25,607 nt of DNA from Jaapia argillacea MUCL 33604 (GCA_000697665.1 KL197718.1:471605-497211), one strand, 5' to 3'. Shown: positions 9,890 through 21,522, numbered from the stretch's first letter. The notes: generated from the sequence alone by a model not told the origin. A program made the numbers and translations.

Positions 9890-12100
9890 CAATGGTTTAC
9901 CAAATTCGAATATCGAGCAAGGTCATTTCTGGAGTCTGACCCAATCTGAAACTATCGCATCTGCAGTTCCGACGGGAACGTAATATCTGCAGAGTCGATG
10001 CAGATAGGTTTCGGCGACACCCATATGTAACACCATACCTATCCAACTTTTTGCGGCATTGGATCCCCGGCACGCTCAGCCCTGAGTTATGGCGTACCAT
10101 CTGCACTGCCCCCGTTTCTTGGATCGCGTACGGAATTTGTTGCTCAACCTGAATGCGAAATTCATATCTTCTCCTCTATCTCCGTCCCTTTCGTCTTAAC
10201 CACGGGACCTTCTCCCCTGGCAGCGCTGAATAAAGCGCTCATCCGCAACACTGACAGCCCTTCGCGGAGTGACTATTCCTTATCAGACAATGTTATGGAA
10301 GTCTGGGGCAGGCCAGAACGGGGAGGTTTGAACCAGAGCGGTGTCTTGGACTTACATAGATGTAAATTAAGGCTCGACGCACAGGAGTAATCATCCAACC
10401 TTATCGGCCTTTTCCGCCGCACATGTGGGCATAAGGTATGTCGGTGCCAGGGTACTGGCGAGAACGCAGCGGGCACAGAAATACCACAGCAAGATATAAG
10501 GCATGCAAACCGTAAAGCAGGGAAGTTGATTCATATGACGTGTAAAGAGTAGCACTATGGAGAAATGGAATGCAAGGGCAAGCACGACTCACAGTTAGCC
10601 AAACTTTAATCAGCGTTCTGTATCAAGATAAAATGGAGCCTAAACGAGACGCACTGCAGGTGAAATAGGGTTGTGCAGTGAAGCGAACCTGAGACAGAGA
10701 AATACATGACCAATCCCTCCCGTCGAATTTTAGGAGGTAGACTCTGGCTCACGCAGTTAAGGAAGCCTGACGGGTGAGGACGACGGTGACGAAAGTTACT
10801 ATGTTGGTTAAGATGACACGAAAGAACCACATACGGCATCCGAGGGAGCAATACGAAAGTCGGTCCGCTCAGGCGGAGGAACAAGGGTGAAGCCTCTGCC
10901 GAGTGCGGAACCAGAAACGGACGGTGTAACGTCTGGTCAGAACGACTTCCAAACAATGACAGGGCCCCAAAAGTTCAGGTCACCACAAAATGCAGATGAA
11001 AACGTGGATCAAGCCCAGCGCACTGGAGCCAAATAAAGTTGATCACGATCCTGGAAGCTGTAATGAAGCTTGACAGTCCAGTTTTCAGCATCTGCAGAGC
11101 GAACGGCCACTTCCGAAGGCCAATCGCCTGGGGTAAATTTGAGTTATCGACGCGGAGAGATTCTTCCATTTGAGCGTGAGTTGATGGCGCGGCAAATCTT
11201 AAGAACGCTTTCTCCACTAGAGGAGACATCCGTACAGCGGGATAGGGCGTCTCCGTCTGTATCGGGTAAAGGTCGGGGGGTGAACACCGTTTGTGCCTGA
11301 AAACAGACGAATGATTACCGCACCTCATGCAATTTGAAAGCGGCACCAGAGAAGAGAAGAACGTGAAGCAATCATAGAGATCGATGGTACAGCAATGATC
11401 CGCTGGGAATGGTGCGGGAAGGGTTAAATATGTCTCCTTGTTAGGGAAACCAGGAATAATTATCAGGACAAGGTCGGTGTAGAGTTGTTCACATACGAGA
11501 ACGCCGCCGCTCAAAATCACTTTCCTCCGGCGTCTGGGCTGCGGAAACTCTCCTGCATTTCTTAACCTTCGCAGGGAAGCCTTGTCGCAAGCACCCATCA
11601 GATAACCTCGCAAAACAACGATGGTTTTACGATACCAGATGTGGATAGCGCTTCGACAGCGGCTGCGAGAGGTGAAAAAGACCCACTACAAAACGACGCA
11701 GGTACAATCAACATTGGTCGACTGTATAGTTCGATAAAGCTAACCTTCCCGTCAGTCTCACCGCAAGCAGCTTACAACCGAGATCCAAGCCAAGTCCTTC
11801 TTCGCTATCGGCATCTCCCTACGAGGGTTGAAACTACCTACAGTCCCCAAGCGGAGGGAATCAGGATTAATATCGCAGGCTAGAGCTTTATGCAGATGGA
11901 TGGATGGTGGGAGTGGGACGAAGCCACATCCAATTCCTTGATGTGCAGGGGGAAAAATCCCAAGGAAATGGCACATATCTTGAGCTGCTGCACTGAGATG
12001 ACCCGAAAATTATTCCTCGGATAGCTCGCACCAATTTGAGGAGCAGGGTAGAGCGACGTATTGGTCGACAGAGCCTGAGAACTACTTGGTATGTGGCAAC
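9890..12100 (-). pseudogene. Decayed gene of unknown family, copy 1
   Basis: The minus strand holds a 212-codon frame (11613-10975) containing DLVLIIIPGFPNKE. It aligns with 16350-15900 in the second arm, which has LLIIPGFPTEE, and flanking DNA matches in the same order. Toward the 5' end, around 11950-11880, FLGIFP is followed in another frame by LHIKELD and then TAG, whereas copy 2 reads FVGISLPIEELD without a break. Near 9900 a segment ending LLDIRIW resembles the DIRIW end of copy 2. A TATAAAA on the minus strand near 12170 could be its promoter. I cannot name the family. Frames are too broken for a reliable exon model, so the limits are approximate. Confidence 0.4.
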
Positions 12101-12297
12101 TGATATGACCTGACCTGCGGACTGATGAATAAGAAAAGAAGTTGAGTTATCTCACCTCCTCATTTTATACGATTTGCAAAGCGGACACATTCGGGCGGTC
12201 AATTAGCCCGACAACCTGTCAAGAATGTATCAACAACACCAATAAGAGCCATCAGTGCACCAGGAAACAAGGGAAAGCGCTGAAATTGGTTGGGTGA

Positions 12298-12664
12298 TTA
12301 CTTACGAAGCTTGTCACAGCAAGAAGCCGCGAAAGATATGCTCAATCGAATACAGCTGCAGATGATACTATCTGGAAACTCCGGTTTGGATCTAGAGAGC
12401 GCAATCACCAAGTTGACGAAGGCTTGGGGACGTTGACGCGTTGACGATCCGGGGTTTGAGTCGGGGAAGATTGATGCCGGGATTGGCCGAGAAGCGCCAC
12501 CCACGTGATCCCGATAGCAAATATCTGTGGCCAAGTAGTCGCGTCGCGTGGTTGTAGACAGCGACGGCGGCTTGTTTGCCTAAAGTCGGAATGCACTCAT
12601 ATGCCACATCTATCACCGTCGCACAATTTTCTTGATCAAATTTATTTTTGATTTCCAATGTCAT
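12298..12664 (-). CDS. Small hypothetical ORF, possibly spliced
   Basis: From an ATG at 12664 the frame reads MTLEIKNKFDQENC... to a possible donor near 12507. An intron of about 80 nt ending CCCAAG would join it to a second exon rich in Ile, Ser and Cys that ends near 12298, giving about 97 codons. Unspliced, the first frame ends at 12392. No domain recognised. It lies immediately downstream of duplicated block copy 2, just as the 7858 gene lies downstream of copy 1, but the two proteins are unrelated. Confidence 0.3.
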
Positions 12665-12684
12665 CGACAACGACGAGAGCGTCA

Positions 12685-12864
12685 GGAATTTTTTGGGATG
12701 AGGACCTATGAGGACGTGACAAAGGGCGAGCGGTGGCCAGGATTGTGGCCATCAAAAGCGGCCCACCAACAAATCCCCGATCCCGCCATTCCGGTCCAGA
12801 CCGATAAACAACGAGACAACCGCTCAGATCCACAATCATCCCAAAATCATCCTGTGGTTTTCCA
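12685..12864. repeat. Duplicated block, copy 2 (pairs with 7935-8088)
   Basis: The same core as copy 1, with about four substitutions over 95 bp plus small indels at both edges. The conserved minus-strand frame has two silent and two replacement differences, which does not settle whether it codes. Confidence 0.85.
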
Positions 12865-13600
12865 GCTAAATTCAGATCCGGTAGGGATCATTTAGTCGGA
12901 ACTCAACGCGGCGTCAGGCGAAGCTTCTGGGCGTAGGCGATGGGTGAATACGTCGGCTCGCCCATCGTTATACAACATAACTGCCCGAGTTATTCAAGAG
13001 TGATAAGAATCTGATTGTAGCGGCGGCAAGCGCCCATCCCCGACTCCAGGTAGGTAGGTAGGTGGGTAGGTACAGTATATTCCAGTTGACATGAAGATCC
13101 TTGCTTGCCTTTTAATCATGAAAATGGCAGTGACACTTGTACTTGAAAATAAACAGGTAATGGATGGAACCCCACAGATACAATCCCACGTTTCTGCGAT
13201 AGACTAAGGGTCACCGCGATGGATGGTTCTCTGGATGGAGACAAAGCGGATGAACGATGGGCGATGACGCATACGACGCGTGGCGTAGCTCACGCAGCTG
13301 CTCACGCACTGTGATCACGAGACAAGTCCAGAGAAATGATGAACGGCCTCACCGCACGCTCTGAGCTGAACAGCAACGAGATGCAACCTCAGTGAAGAGT
13401 GCCGCTACGTGAGTTCAGCGCGTTGACGTCGTCTGTTTGTTACAGCACGACGTCCAAGAGCTTCAATGACTCAACAAAACGTTCGCAAACCAATACGGAA
13501 ACTATGACGCGAGGTGACCGGTCGGTGACCGTCACAACGCTTAGTCCTTTAGCAGAGAACTTGTCCATTTGCCTCCGCCAGAACCCTCCTTTGAGTCAGG
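12865..13600. other. Non-shared intergenic stretch of duplication arm 2
   Basis: Contains a GGTA-type microsatellite (about 13050-13073). The plus frame at 13399-13656 has no recognisable content. No gene supported. Confidence 0.45.
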
Positions 13601-13727
13601 GATCGCTCGCAGTCGCTAGTGCCGGAATAGCTCCTTTGATGACTTCTTTTATATAGTTTAAGTACAATAATATGCCTGGGTGTATGTATCCTTTCTCCCA
13701 CGTAACGTTCTGACAAACCATCTGATT

Positions 13728-14898
13728 TCATAACCTCGCCACAACATCCTGTAACACATCCTCAACTTCCTCCATCGACGGTCTACCAGCAGAGTCCTCT
13801 CGCCAGCATCTTAGTAATATATTCCACATAGCGTCGCTTCGAATGGATGATGGCCTTTCCCTTGACAAGGGATGGTACGGGTTTCGCATCAGTCGTCGAA
13901 TAAAGTGTTTCCGACCCGAGGGCAACTTCCCCGACAGTATCTGTAGGTAGCTCAGGGAGTCGGAAAGGAGATAAGATGGGCGTCATATCTTACCTCATAA
14001 ACAGTCGCCCCGAAAGCAAACACGTCTCCGGCCATACTACAAGGCACCATATTGTCCAAGGTTTCAGGAAAGAAGAGCTCCTCCATAGGTCGATATTGCC
14101 ATAACGAAGGGGGTGAGATGGTACCAGTAGATCGGCAACGCTCTTGACGCATAGTGACATCTACCAATACGTCGCTGACCACGACTTGACCGTCATTTGT
14201 GATCAGGAAGTTTTGCTACGCGGGAGGTTGATTGGATAGGAAACGACGGAGAGAGTGAGGAGCATGCTTACAGGAGAAACATGGCCGTGGACGATGCCAT
14301 AGTCGTGTAGGCAGCGGAGCGTCGAAGCAGCTGAAGCCAACTGCATAAAAACAAGATCAACATCGAAACGAGAGATTCACGACGAGGATCATACCAAAGA
14401 CAGCTTTTGTATTTCAGGGTTGTGGTCAAGGTACTCGGCTAGGTTGCCACTCGGGTAATACGGAATGATCGCTTTGGGGATGCCCAGGTCGGTATCGTCT
14501 ATCTTCCAACCGGTGCACATAGGGAGCTGGTTCACATATGCAAGGCGATCGAGGACCTATACCGAGCAGAGGTTGAGGACTCTGTGGTGGCAATAGGAGC
14601 GAGGAAGGATTCTATACCGATTTGTGTTCTTGAGTAACGGAAACGTCGTTATCGACAGACCTCATCGCCTTCACTACCTAGGACAGAAGCCAATACATCG
14701 CTGGCCACAAGAGTTCCAGAAGTTGAGTTACCTCGTGAATCGTGGCAGAACTCCTCCACATGCAGGATACAGACATGTACCGACTCGTGCAAACATCCGC
14801 CTTGAGGGGGTCACCATCAGCCTAAATGTCTGTTCAGCACTTCCTCTGGTAGTATGGTCGTGTGGTGTGTTCACCAATGGGTATAGGTGGAAGAGCAT
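13728..14898 (-). CDS. TKL-like pseudokinase, copy C (intact)
   Basis: Seven exons: 14898-14875, 14821-14732, 14677-14618, 14556-14395, 14340-14272, 14215-13994 and 13940-13728. All six introns are phase 0 and the frame is continuous; 279 aa. The N-lobe is short, with no glycine-rich loop and no clear beta3 Lys (SCMWRSS). Residues 130-137 read HGHVSPQN in place of HRDLKxxN: catalytic Asp is His, Asn137 kept. D150 remains at DFG but the motif is DVL. The activation-segment end is WQYRPMEE, subdomain IX DVFAFGATVYE, subdomain XI LLRCWREDSAGRPS. Family knowledge predicts no phosphotransfer. No signal peptide or membrane span. Its 3' flank (13601-13728) closely matches that of copy B. Of the two tandem-arm copies this is the only unbroken one. 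Confidence 0.83.
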
Positions 14899-14976
14899 AA
14901 CTATCACTAGGTTCGAGTGTTAGGCACAAGTGGGCATTCAACCGCACTTGAATGGGAGGTCAGACGTTCACTCCAT

Positions 14977-14983
14977 CTTTATA
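14977..14983 (-). promoter_or_regulatory. TATA box of pseudokinase copy C
   Basis: TATAAAG on the minus strand, 79 bp upstream of the copy C ATG, matching the spacing in copy B. Confidence 0.55.
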
Positions 14984-15179
14984 AATATCCTAAGCAAGTG
15001 GTTCATACCGGCAGCCCATGGGCGGAGCCACACAGGTCGTGTGTGGTACAACGATATGACATGCCAGATCCAGTCTAGTTGTTACGCTAGTAATCCCGGG
15101 GGCACAAAACTCAAGGGATCGCGCGCGCGGAATTCGCGGGAGATCCTTGAAGCGACATTCTTGGAGCAACGAGGAGAGA

Positions 15180-16932
15180 TCAGTAACGAAACGAGATTAC
15201 TCACCGTTCTTGTCCGCCTCGGATTTCCATATCCGGATATCGCAGTCAAACCTGAACCCATCAAAATGCGGGTTCGTTACGACAGTGCCGACCCAAAAAG
15301 TCTGTGAAGGTTAGGAACGAAAGTGACATAAGTTTGATAAGATGATCCCCCATGACAATGACAAAACAAGCAATACAACCGAATAACCACATACGACATT
15401 CTGAGCGCTTTCAAGAAGGCAATGCAAAAGTCAGAATCCAAGGCCGTGTCAAGCGTATGATGGCCATGTGCGATTCATCATAAATTTGCGTCCCCGTGGC
15501 CTTGGGGTGAGAAGAACTGCAGCTTCATCGAAGCCCTGACCTTCTGCAGCGAAGGTGTGACCCACTGGCAGCCCCTGAGATCTATGGTCAGCGATGCACC
15601 CAACGAGATGACAAGAGAGCGAAGCCTATCCTTCTGGGGTAGGGCTGGACGCCGAATGTGGAAGCAGATACTCCTCGGACCCAGAATCAACGTCACCGGT
15701 GAATGTGTGTGCAGTCAAAGCCACCGCCAAATCAATGCGAGTGATGATATCAAACAGGTATAGACCAGGAGTAAACTCGCCCCAAATGTGGTTCAAGTCC
15801 CAGCGTAATGGGATGATTGGAGAAAGCGGACTGATCGGAATGTCAACCACTTGGTCTAAGATCGTTTTTAGAAGGGAAAGTCATCAGCGCGGAGAAGCTC
15901 ATCCATTTTGTGTGTAGATGAGCGGTGCATCGGATCTCGCACTGGAAAGCTTTCTCTGCGACAATAGCAGCAAGCATCTGGAGAGGGGCGGTGGCCTCTG
16001 GACCGCGAAGCCGTCTCCACATGGATCCAACAAGGGTGGACAGGTAAGCACCGCCCGTGTGACGCAAACAGATGAATGATTACTGCGCCTCGTGATACTA
16101 GGAAACGGCCACAAATAGGAAAAGCGCTTGAATCGCCCACCGATAGTCCACTGGAGATGGCGCTGAAACCAAAATATCTCCTCCGTGGGGAAACCAGGAA
16201 TGATCAGTAAGAACACAATCAGTCTAGAATTTTTCACGTACAAAAACACGTCCACCACTCAAATTGACGTTCCTCCGACGTCTTGCGGAAAATCTTCCGC
16301 AGTTCTCGAGCCTCTCGGGGAAGCCTCGTAACAAGGCTCCATCAAATTACCTTGCTTGCCACATGCTTGGTTTGCAGTTACCGGATGGGGAGCGTTTCGG
16401 TAGCGGTAGGGAGGGGAGAGAGAGAGGATCTCCATATCAAAACGGCGGTAACGTCAATATATCAGATGTTGAGACAAATGTTCACTTTCCCTGCTGTCTG
16501 ACCACGCTAAATGACAGCATTGATCCAATTCTTACACTTACCACAACCTCCTCGTGACGGTGCTACTTCAATCCACAAGCGGAAAGAACCATGATTTCAT
16601 ATCGCGGGCTAGATGCTCGTGCCGGTACGAGGTGGAAATATCGAGGCGACTCCATAGCATCCAATTCCTCGATCGGCAGGGAGATCCCAACGAAACGGAA
16701 CGACCCATCATATTCCAGAATAGCCAGAGTTCCTGAATGACGAGGCACAATGGTATTCAGGGTCGCACCTTTTTGCCATTTCAAGTGGGCGCTCCGCAGA
16801 TCTTCGAGCTTACCGCATTGAACAAGGAGAGAAACGACTGGAATGGGCCCGAACTTCTAAGACTCGTGCCAGACAACACACCCAATGGAGTAGGAGGATC
16901 AAAGCCTTATGCTTCAATATGGGAAGGATGAT
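15180..16932 (-). pseudogene. Decayed gene of unknown family, copy 2
   Basis: Coherent protein segments follow in order on the minus strand but in changing frames: LAILEYDGSFRFVGISLPIE (16784-16563, then TAG); FLLIIPGFPTEE (16258 onward); WRRLRGPEATAPLQMLAAIV (16067-15843); IPLRWDLNHIWGEFTPGLYL (15850-15626); ICFHIRRPALPQKDRLRSLV (15696-15478, one base out of frame with the previous segment); and TFWVGTVVTNPHFDGFRFDC, ending near 15190. Some shifts may be introns, others look like true indels. Copy 1 at 9890-12100 aligns in the same order. I cannot assign a family. The segment order suggests one protein of about 400 residues or more. Confidence 0.4.
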
Positions 16933-16935
16933 CAG

Positions 16936-17306
16936 CACATTGAGCGAGATGAGACACGAGCTGAAGACTTGGAAGGCAAGCTAGGGATCTCGTCAAGTTG
17001 TGACGAATGAAGGTATTTTCCCACGAGTTCCCAACATGCTCCCTACGATCGTGTTCTGCCGGTTGCACCCCATCCGCTTGCCCATGAGCTCAATGGGTCG
17101 AGCGCTTACGTTTATTTTCTCCATCCCTCTCATTGCGCATCATCCTCAGTCCACGCTTCAACAGCTGAACTCTCTTCTGTATCCATACAGAAAGAGTACA
17201 GGTCGAGTGATTGTCGCAAGTTCTCCTACATGTCACTGCAGCTATCTATTACAGGCCCACACGCATATACTCCTACGCCATCTATCCAAACACCAAGCCT
17301 CACCCC
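16936..17306. other. 3' flank between duplication arm 2 and the GH5 gene
   Basis: A plus-strand 109-codon frame here (17000-17329) runs into the GH5 3' end on the other strand and has no recognisable content. No gene supported. Confidence 0.45.
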
Positions 17307-18965
17307 TCACTTACCAGCAACAAGCGTAGCATTATCCGTCAAAATCTTGTTCAACCCATCCCTCGTCAAACAATTCTCCAAACTGAAGCTCTTCGCAACC
17401 TCATCCAACTCCTTCTCCCCCATCCCCCTAAAATGTTCCGCCCACTCCTTAACCAAAAACTCCGAAACAAGAATACATCTAGCCAACCTCTCCACCCTAC
17501 TCTCCATCTTCCAAACCGGGAAGGGGTAGAGGTTTTGGTTCTCTGGTGGGATTTCTTGTTTGATTAGGTCGATTAGGGGTTGGTAGGCTGATCGGACGTA
17601 GGTGTCGTCTGCACCCCATGCGTCGACTGAGAGACGGTATTTCTTGGCGAGGAAATCTTTGAAGAGAGTCATGTATTTTGAGGAACGGGAGACGTGGACC
17701 ATTCCTTGGTAGCCGATATCTTTGTATAACCAGATTGACCAGCTCAGACGGTCCTGGTGGAGATGTTAGACCAATGGATGACGATCGCGTCGTAAAAGGG
17801 TGCTTACCTGGTTGTAAATATCCAACTGGTCTTTGAGGACTTGGTACCGATGGGAATTGATCTCATCAGTCTTCGCACCGTCATACTCGCTCCTAGCATA
17901 AACAGGTCCCCACTCTCCATTCCAAACACACAAACCCCTCTCATCCATCCACTCCCTCTTCCTCTCATAACTCCTCCTCATCCTCCCCTTCTGGTTCTCA
18001 CTCCCCACATACACTTCAGGACTCTGAGGGAACCCAAACACGCTATAATCATGAATCGAATAAGCTGTGTTCTCCCATTGTTTATGAGCGTCGCCGAAAT
18101 GGGAGAAATCTGAGGCGAAGGTGTTGCCGTCGAGGAAGAGGGCGTGGTGAGGGTCAACGGAACGGATAGCGGTGTAGATGCGGGAGTAGAATTGGAGGAG
18201 GGTGGTGTGGGTTGGGTCGGTAGGTTCGTTGAGTGGGTTATAACCCGCGATCCAGGTGTTATCTTTGTAATGTTTTGCGAGCTCGGTCCAGAGCCAGATA
18301 ACACGGTCTTGGAAATCTTTGTGGAGCCAGAAGTTGGCAATGTGGGTACCGGCGTCCGAATGCCAGTCGGTGTTTTGTCCACCTGGTGCTGTGTCTGAAG
18401 CGCAGGGTTAGGGTTGCACGTGGAAGATTGGAAAGGACGTACGGAGATCGAGGATGGTGTAGATGCCGTGTTTGGCGCATGCGTCGATGACGCGGTCGAG
18501 GTGTTTGAAACCGGAGGTTTTGAGGACTCGGGGGTTCATGTCGTCTTCAAAGTGGCGGTAGTTGAAGGCGATGCGGATACAGTTTAGACCGAGACTTTTG
18601 AAGAGGATCGCATCGTTTTCGGTGAAGAAGTATTCGAGGAACTGGAGGAGGTCATGATATAATAAAATGTAAGTAGAGGAATGAGGAGGGAGGTTGGAGG
18701 TAACGGACCCGGTCGAAGAAGAACTCTGACTTTTCCTTGCCAACGACTTCTGCGAGTGCACCTCTGATCTGGAACTCGCATCCCGGGTATCCGGTGATGA
18801 AGTTCTCCATGCTATCCATGATTATCAATCAATAACCTGTTTGACATGAAGCAAGAGACGAAGGAGAACTCACTTCATCCAACCGCCGAGACCCGCCCCG
18901 CGCAAGATGATCTCCTCGCCCTTCCCATCGACAAGTTTGGTTCCAGATACTTTGATATACGACAT
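17307..18965 (-). CDS. Glycoside hydrolase family 5, intracellular type
   Basis: Five exons, 18965-18874, 18811-18709, 18641-18443, 18394-17808 and 17753-17307, with introns of 62, 67, 48 and 54 nt; 475 aa. Residues 1-30 give MSYIKVSGTKLVDG then LRGAGLGGW, the usual first GH5 strand. HTAPGGQN (132-139) is rebuilt across intron 3. The acid/base Glu188 lies in GYNPLNEP, His246 in SIHDY, and the nucleophile Glu292 in WNGEWGP. GH5 enzymes are retaining beta-glycosidases of the clan A TIM-barrel fold. No signal peptide is seen, which suggests a cytoplasmic enzyme or unconventional export, so the substrate (a beta-glucan or glycoside) cannot be fixed from sequence. All catalytic residues are present. 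It is divergent from the Uch2 gene, with 323 bp between the start codons. Confidence 0.93.
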
Positions 18966-19288
18966 GGCAGCTTCTAGTCGACACGATCAAGGCATCGAGG
19001 GTATTTACATGGCGCTCTTATACGCAGGAGATGGTCACTGGAGGAACGAAGCGGTCCGGCCTGGGTCAGCACGCGAGAGAAGCTTCGTCCGATGTTACCC
19101 CGAAGAAGTCCCAACCAGAATAGACACTAGCCACGTTGCACTTCGTTTCTTGGCCACTTTGCTGATACATGCTGCAATCACCCTCTCGCCTGACAGAATC
19201 TGCCTCGTCTGCTTGCTGAGTGATATTCGTCAAGTTTGGAACCAGTCCCCGCCAAAGCAAGTGGAGAAAACCCGGATCGCAAAGTTTC
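18966..19288. promoter_or_regulatory. Divergent promoter region, GH5 / Uch2
   Basis: The 323 bp between the two start codons serve both genes. TATAAG on the minus strand at 19017-19022 is 52 bp from the GH5 ATG. I see no TATA box facing the Uch2 gene. Open frames crossing this gap are not supported. Confidence 0.45.
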
Positions 19289-21522
19289 ATGTCCAGCGAA
19301 GCATCCAACTCTCGTCAGGTTTCGCATGACCTCGTCGGTGGTACTTTCGCAGTAATCGAGTCGGATCCTGGTATGTTCTCACTGCTATTTCATCCACCGA
19401 TCCGCTCACCCGAAAATACCCTTCACCAACCTCACCTCGCCCCTCCATCCGTTCCAGGCGTTTTCTCATCTCTCATACGCAAACTTGGCATCCCAAACCT
19501 CGAAGTAGTCGAACTCTACTCCATCGACCCATGGGCAGTTGACCACCTCAGCCCATACGGCCTCATCTTCTGTTATCTTTGGGGTAAAGACAAAGATGGC
19601 CACGGCAGACCACAAGATGAAGAGGACCCTGCTGCGAAACGAGTCTGGTTCGCAAACCAACTTAGCGATGACGCTTGTGCTTCGCAAGCGATCTTGAATG
19701 TCCTGCTCAATTGTCCAGATGTTGAGCTTGGCGATGAGCTGAAAACTTTCAAGGATGATACTGAGGAGATGAATTCTGTGGTGAGTTCAGCTTTCACAAG
19801 GTTCTTTCCTGTTTCCGATGGGTTGCGGAACTATGAGGCCGTTGTCGTGGAACTGCGAACGCGCAATACCCGGAACCCCTTGGTACCTTTCGTTTGGTCG
19901 CCGTGAATCAAAGGATGGACAAGGAACCCCGCACTCTCACCCCACAAATCTCATCTGGGTATTAAACCCTATTTTCGTCTCTGTCAAGTCCACGTTGTGT
20001 ACAAGTGGTGGCGATGCTCCTTCCTGTGAGGAAGTTCCGGTACGAATTGCCGAGTCGAGTGCTTTCATTCTTGGATTCAGTTTTTGATTGCCGTCCCATG
20101 AGGATATTCCTTCCCTCACTCGCTCGGCCCGTACAGTCGCTTTGAGGCGGGATGGTTAGCGCTCTTCCGCATACTTATTCTCTTGGTTTGCTACCGTCAG
20201 CCTTGGAAGAGTACCTTCCCAGTCGCCCGTTGCTCTCTTCGTATCTGTCAATCGGAAGGAAACGAGGAATGTAAACGCTGAATGAATTCAATCCTTTCTA
20301 TAGATGAAAGGCTTGGCTATATCCAACTGTCCTTCCATCCGTCGAGCCCAAAATTCCCTAGCTCGGTACGTCCTTCTGTCCACCCCAACCGCCCCATCCT
20401 GCTTCCCCTTTCCTGAACCTCCCATTCAAATCTTATTGACACCTTTCCCTACCCTCCACAGACCAGCTGACATTCGAGGCGCCCTCAACGCAATATCCAA
20501 AACAACTCTCAAACACCACTCCAAAACCCACTCCAAACCACCTCCCGCAAAACGTCGTAAACTCTCCCCACCCCCCCTCCCCAAGCCCAAACCAAAACCA
20601 AAACCAAAAACGAACGAGGGTGAAACAGAGGAAGACGAGACATTCCATTTCATAGGGTACGTTCCCGCCTATGGTAAAGTATGGGAACTAGATGGTTTGA
20701 AATCCGGTCCATTGGAGGTTGGAGAGCTACCTGAAACTGAAACTGAAACACCCTCTGCCACCGGGAGGCAAGGATGGATGGACGTAGTCCGCCCTGCTAT
20801 TCGTATGAAGATGGATAAATTTGGAGGAGGTGGGGAGAGTGGGACGGGTGATATTAGGTTTAACTTGTTGGCTATTGTTGATTGTGGGTGGTGTAGAGCT
20901 AGTGATGAGATGGAGATGGTTAAGAAGGAGAGGGGATGGATTGAGGGACGGTTGGGTGAGGTTTTTGGGGAGGGTTGGAAGGAGAAGGTTCGGTTTTTTG
21001 GCTTTTGACTTTGGGGGAGGGATGCTGATGTGGGACTTTTTTGGGTGGGGGTGTAGGTTGATCCGCAGTTGTTACTCACCGCTACCCAGACTTTCAAAAC
21101 TTCGGCTCATCCAAACCCTGATTCACCAGTCCCGAAATTCATGAAGGATTTCGGAGCGAAAGCGATGGCAAAGCAGATGGAGATTATGGAGATGCCCGAG
21201 AGGGACCTGGTCAGAAGATGGGAAGAGTGTGTGAGGAAGGGTATGGAGGCGAAGGTTATTGTTGAGGATGAGTGGGAGAGGGGTGTTGGTGCAAGGGTAG
21301 GTTATGAAACCCCACAAATCTTAAGTTTTTTGCTGACAATTTCGGCCTTCATTCTCCACATTCCGTGTTTAGACCGAGCATTTGAAGAGAACGCACGATT
21401 ATGAACCATTCATTCGCGAGTTTATTACGAGGTTACATGCGGAGGGGTTATTGAACCCTGTGCTCGGAAAAGATGAGAATGGGAGGAAGGTTCCTGTGAC
21501 AAGGAGTAGGAAGAAAGAATGA
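19289..21522 (+). CDS. uch2: Ubiquitin C-terminal hydrolase, Uch2/UCH37 (UCHL5) type
   Basis: Six exons, 19289-19370, 19458-19780, 20304-20365, 20462-20987, 21057-21296 and 21373-21522; 460 aa. Peptidase C12 core: GVFSSLIRKLG, the oxyanion Gln95 and catalytic Cys101 in NQLSDDACASQ, His218 in FHFIGYVPAYGKVWELDG, and Asp233. The Gln-Cys and His-Asp distances (6 and 15) equal those of human UCH37. The C-terminal segment HDYEPFIREFITRLHAEGLL matches the ULD/KEKE tail by which UCH37 binds the proteasome (Rpn13) or INO80. So it probably trims ubiquitin chains at the proteasome and may be nuclear. A Lys/Pro-rich insert (about 179-205, PAKRRKL then PKPKPKPK) lies between the Cys and His halves and could be a nuclear signal. 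Intron 2 is 523 nt, unusually long here. Intron 4 has the atypical donor GTTCGG. A partial copy lies at 25079-25607. Confidence 0.92.

Noticed and set aside
18144-18398. Plus-strand open frame within the GH5 gene
   Set aside because: Antisense shadow of GH5 exon 4, which carries the intact catalytic motifs.
19818-20087. 89-codon frame inside Uch2 intron 2 as an extra exon
   Set aside because: Inclusion would insert sequence between TEEMNSV and MKGLAISN, where UCH37 homologues are continuous.
20140-20200. tRNA-like D-arm (GGATGGTTAGCGC) in the long Uch2 intron
   Set aside because: No acceptor stem pairing, no anticodon arm and no GGTTCGA box at the right distance.
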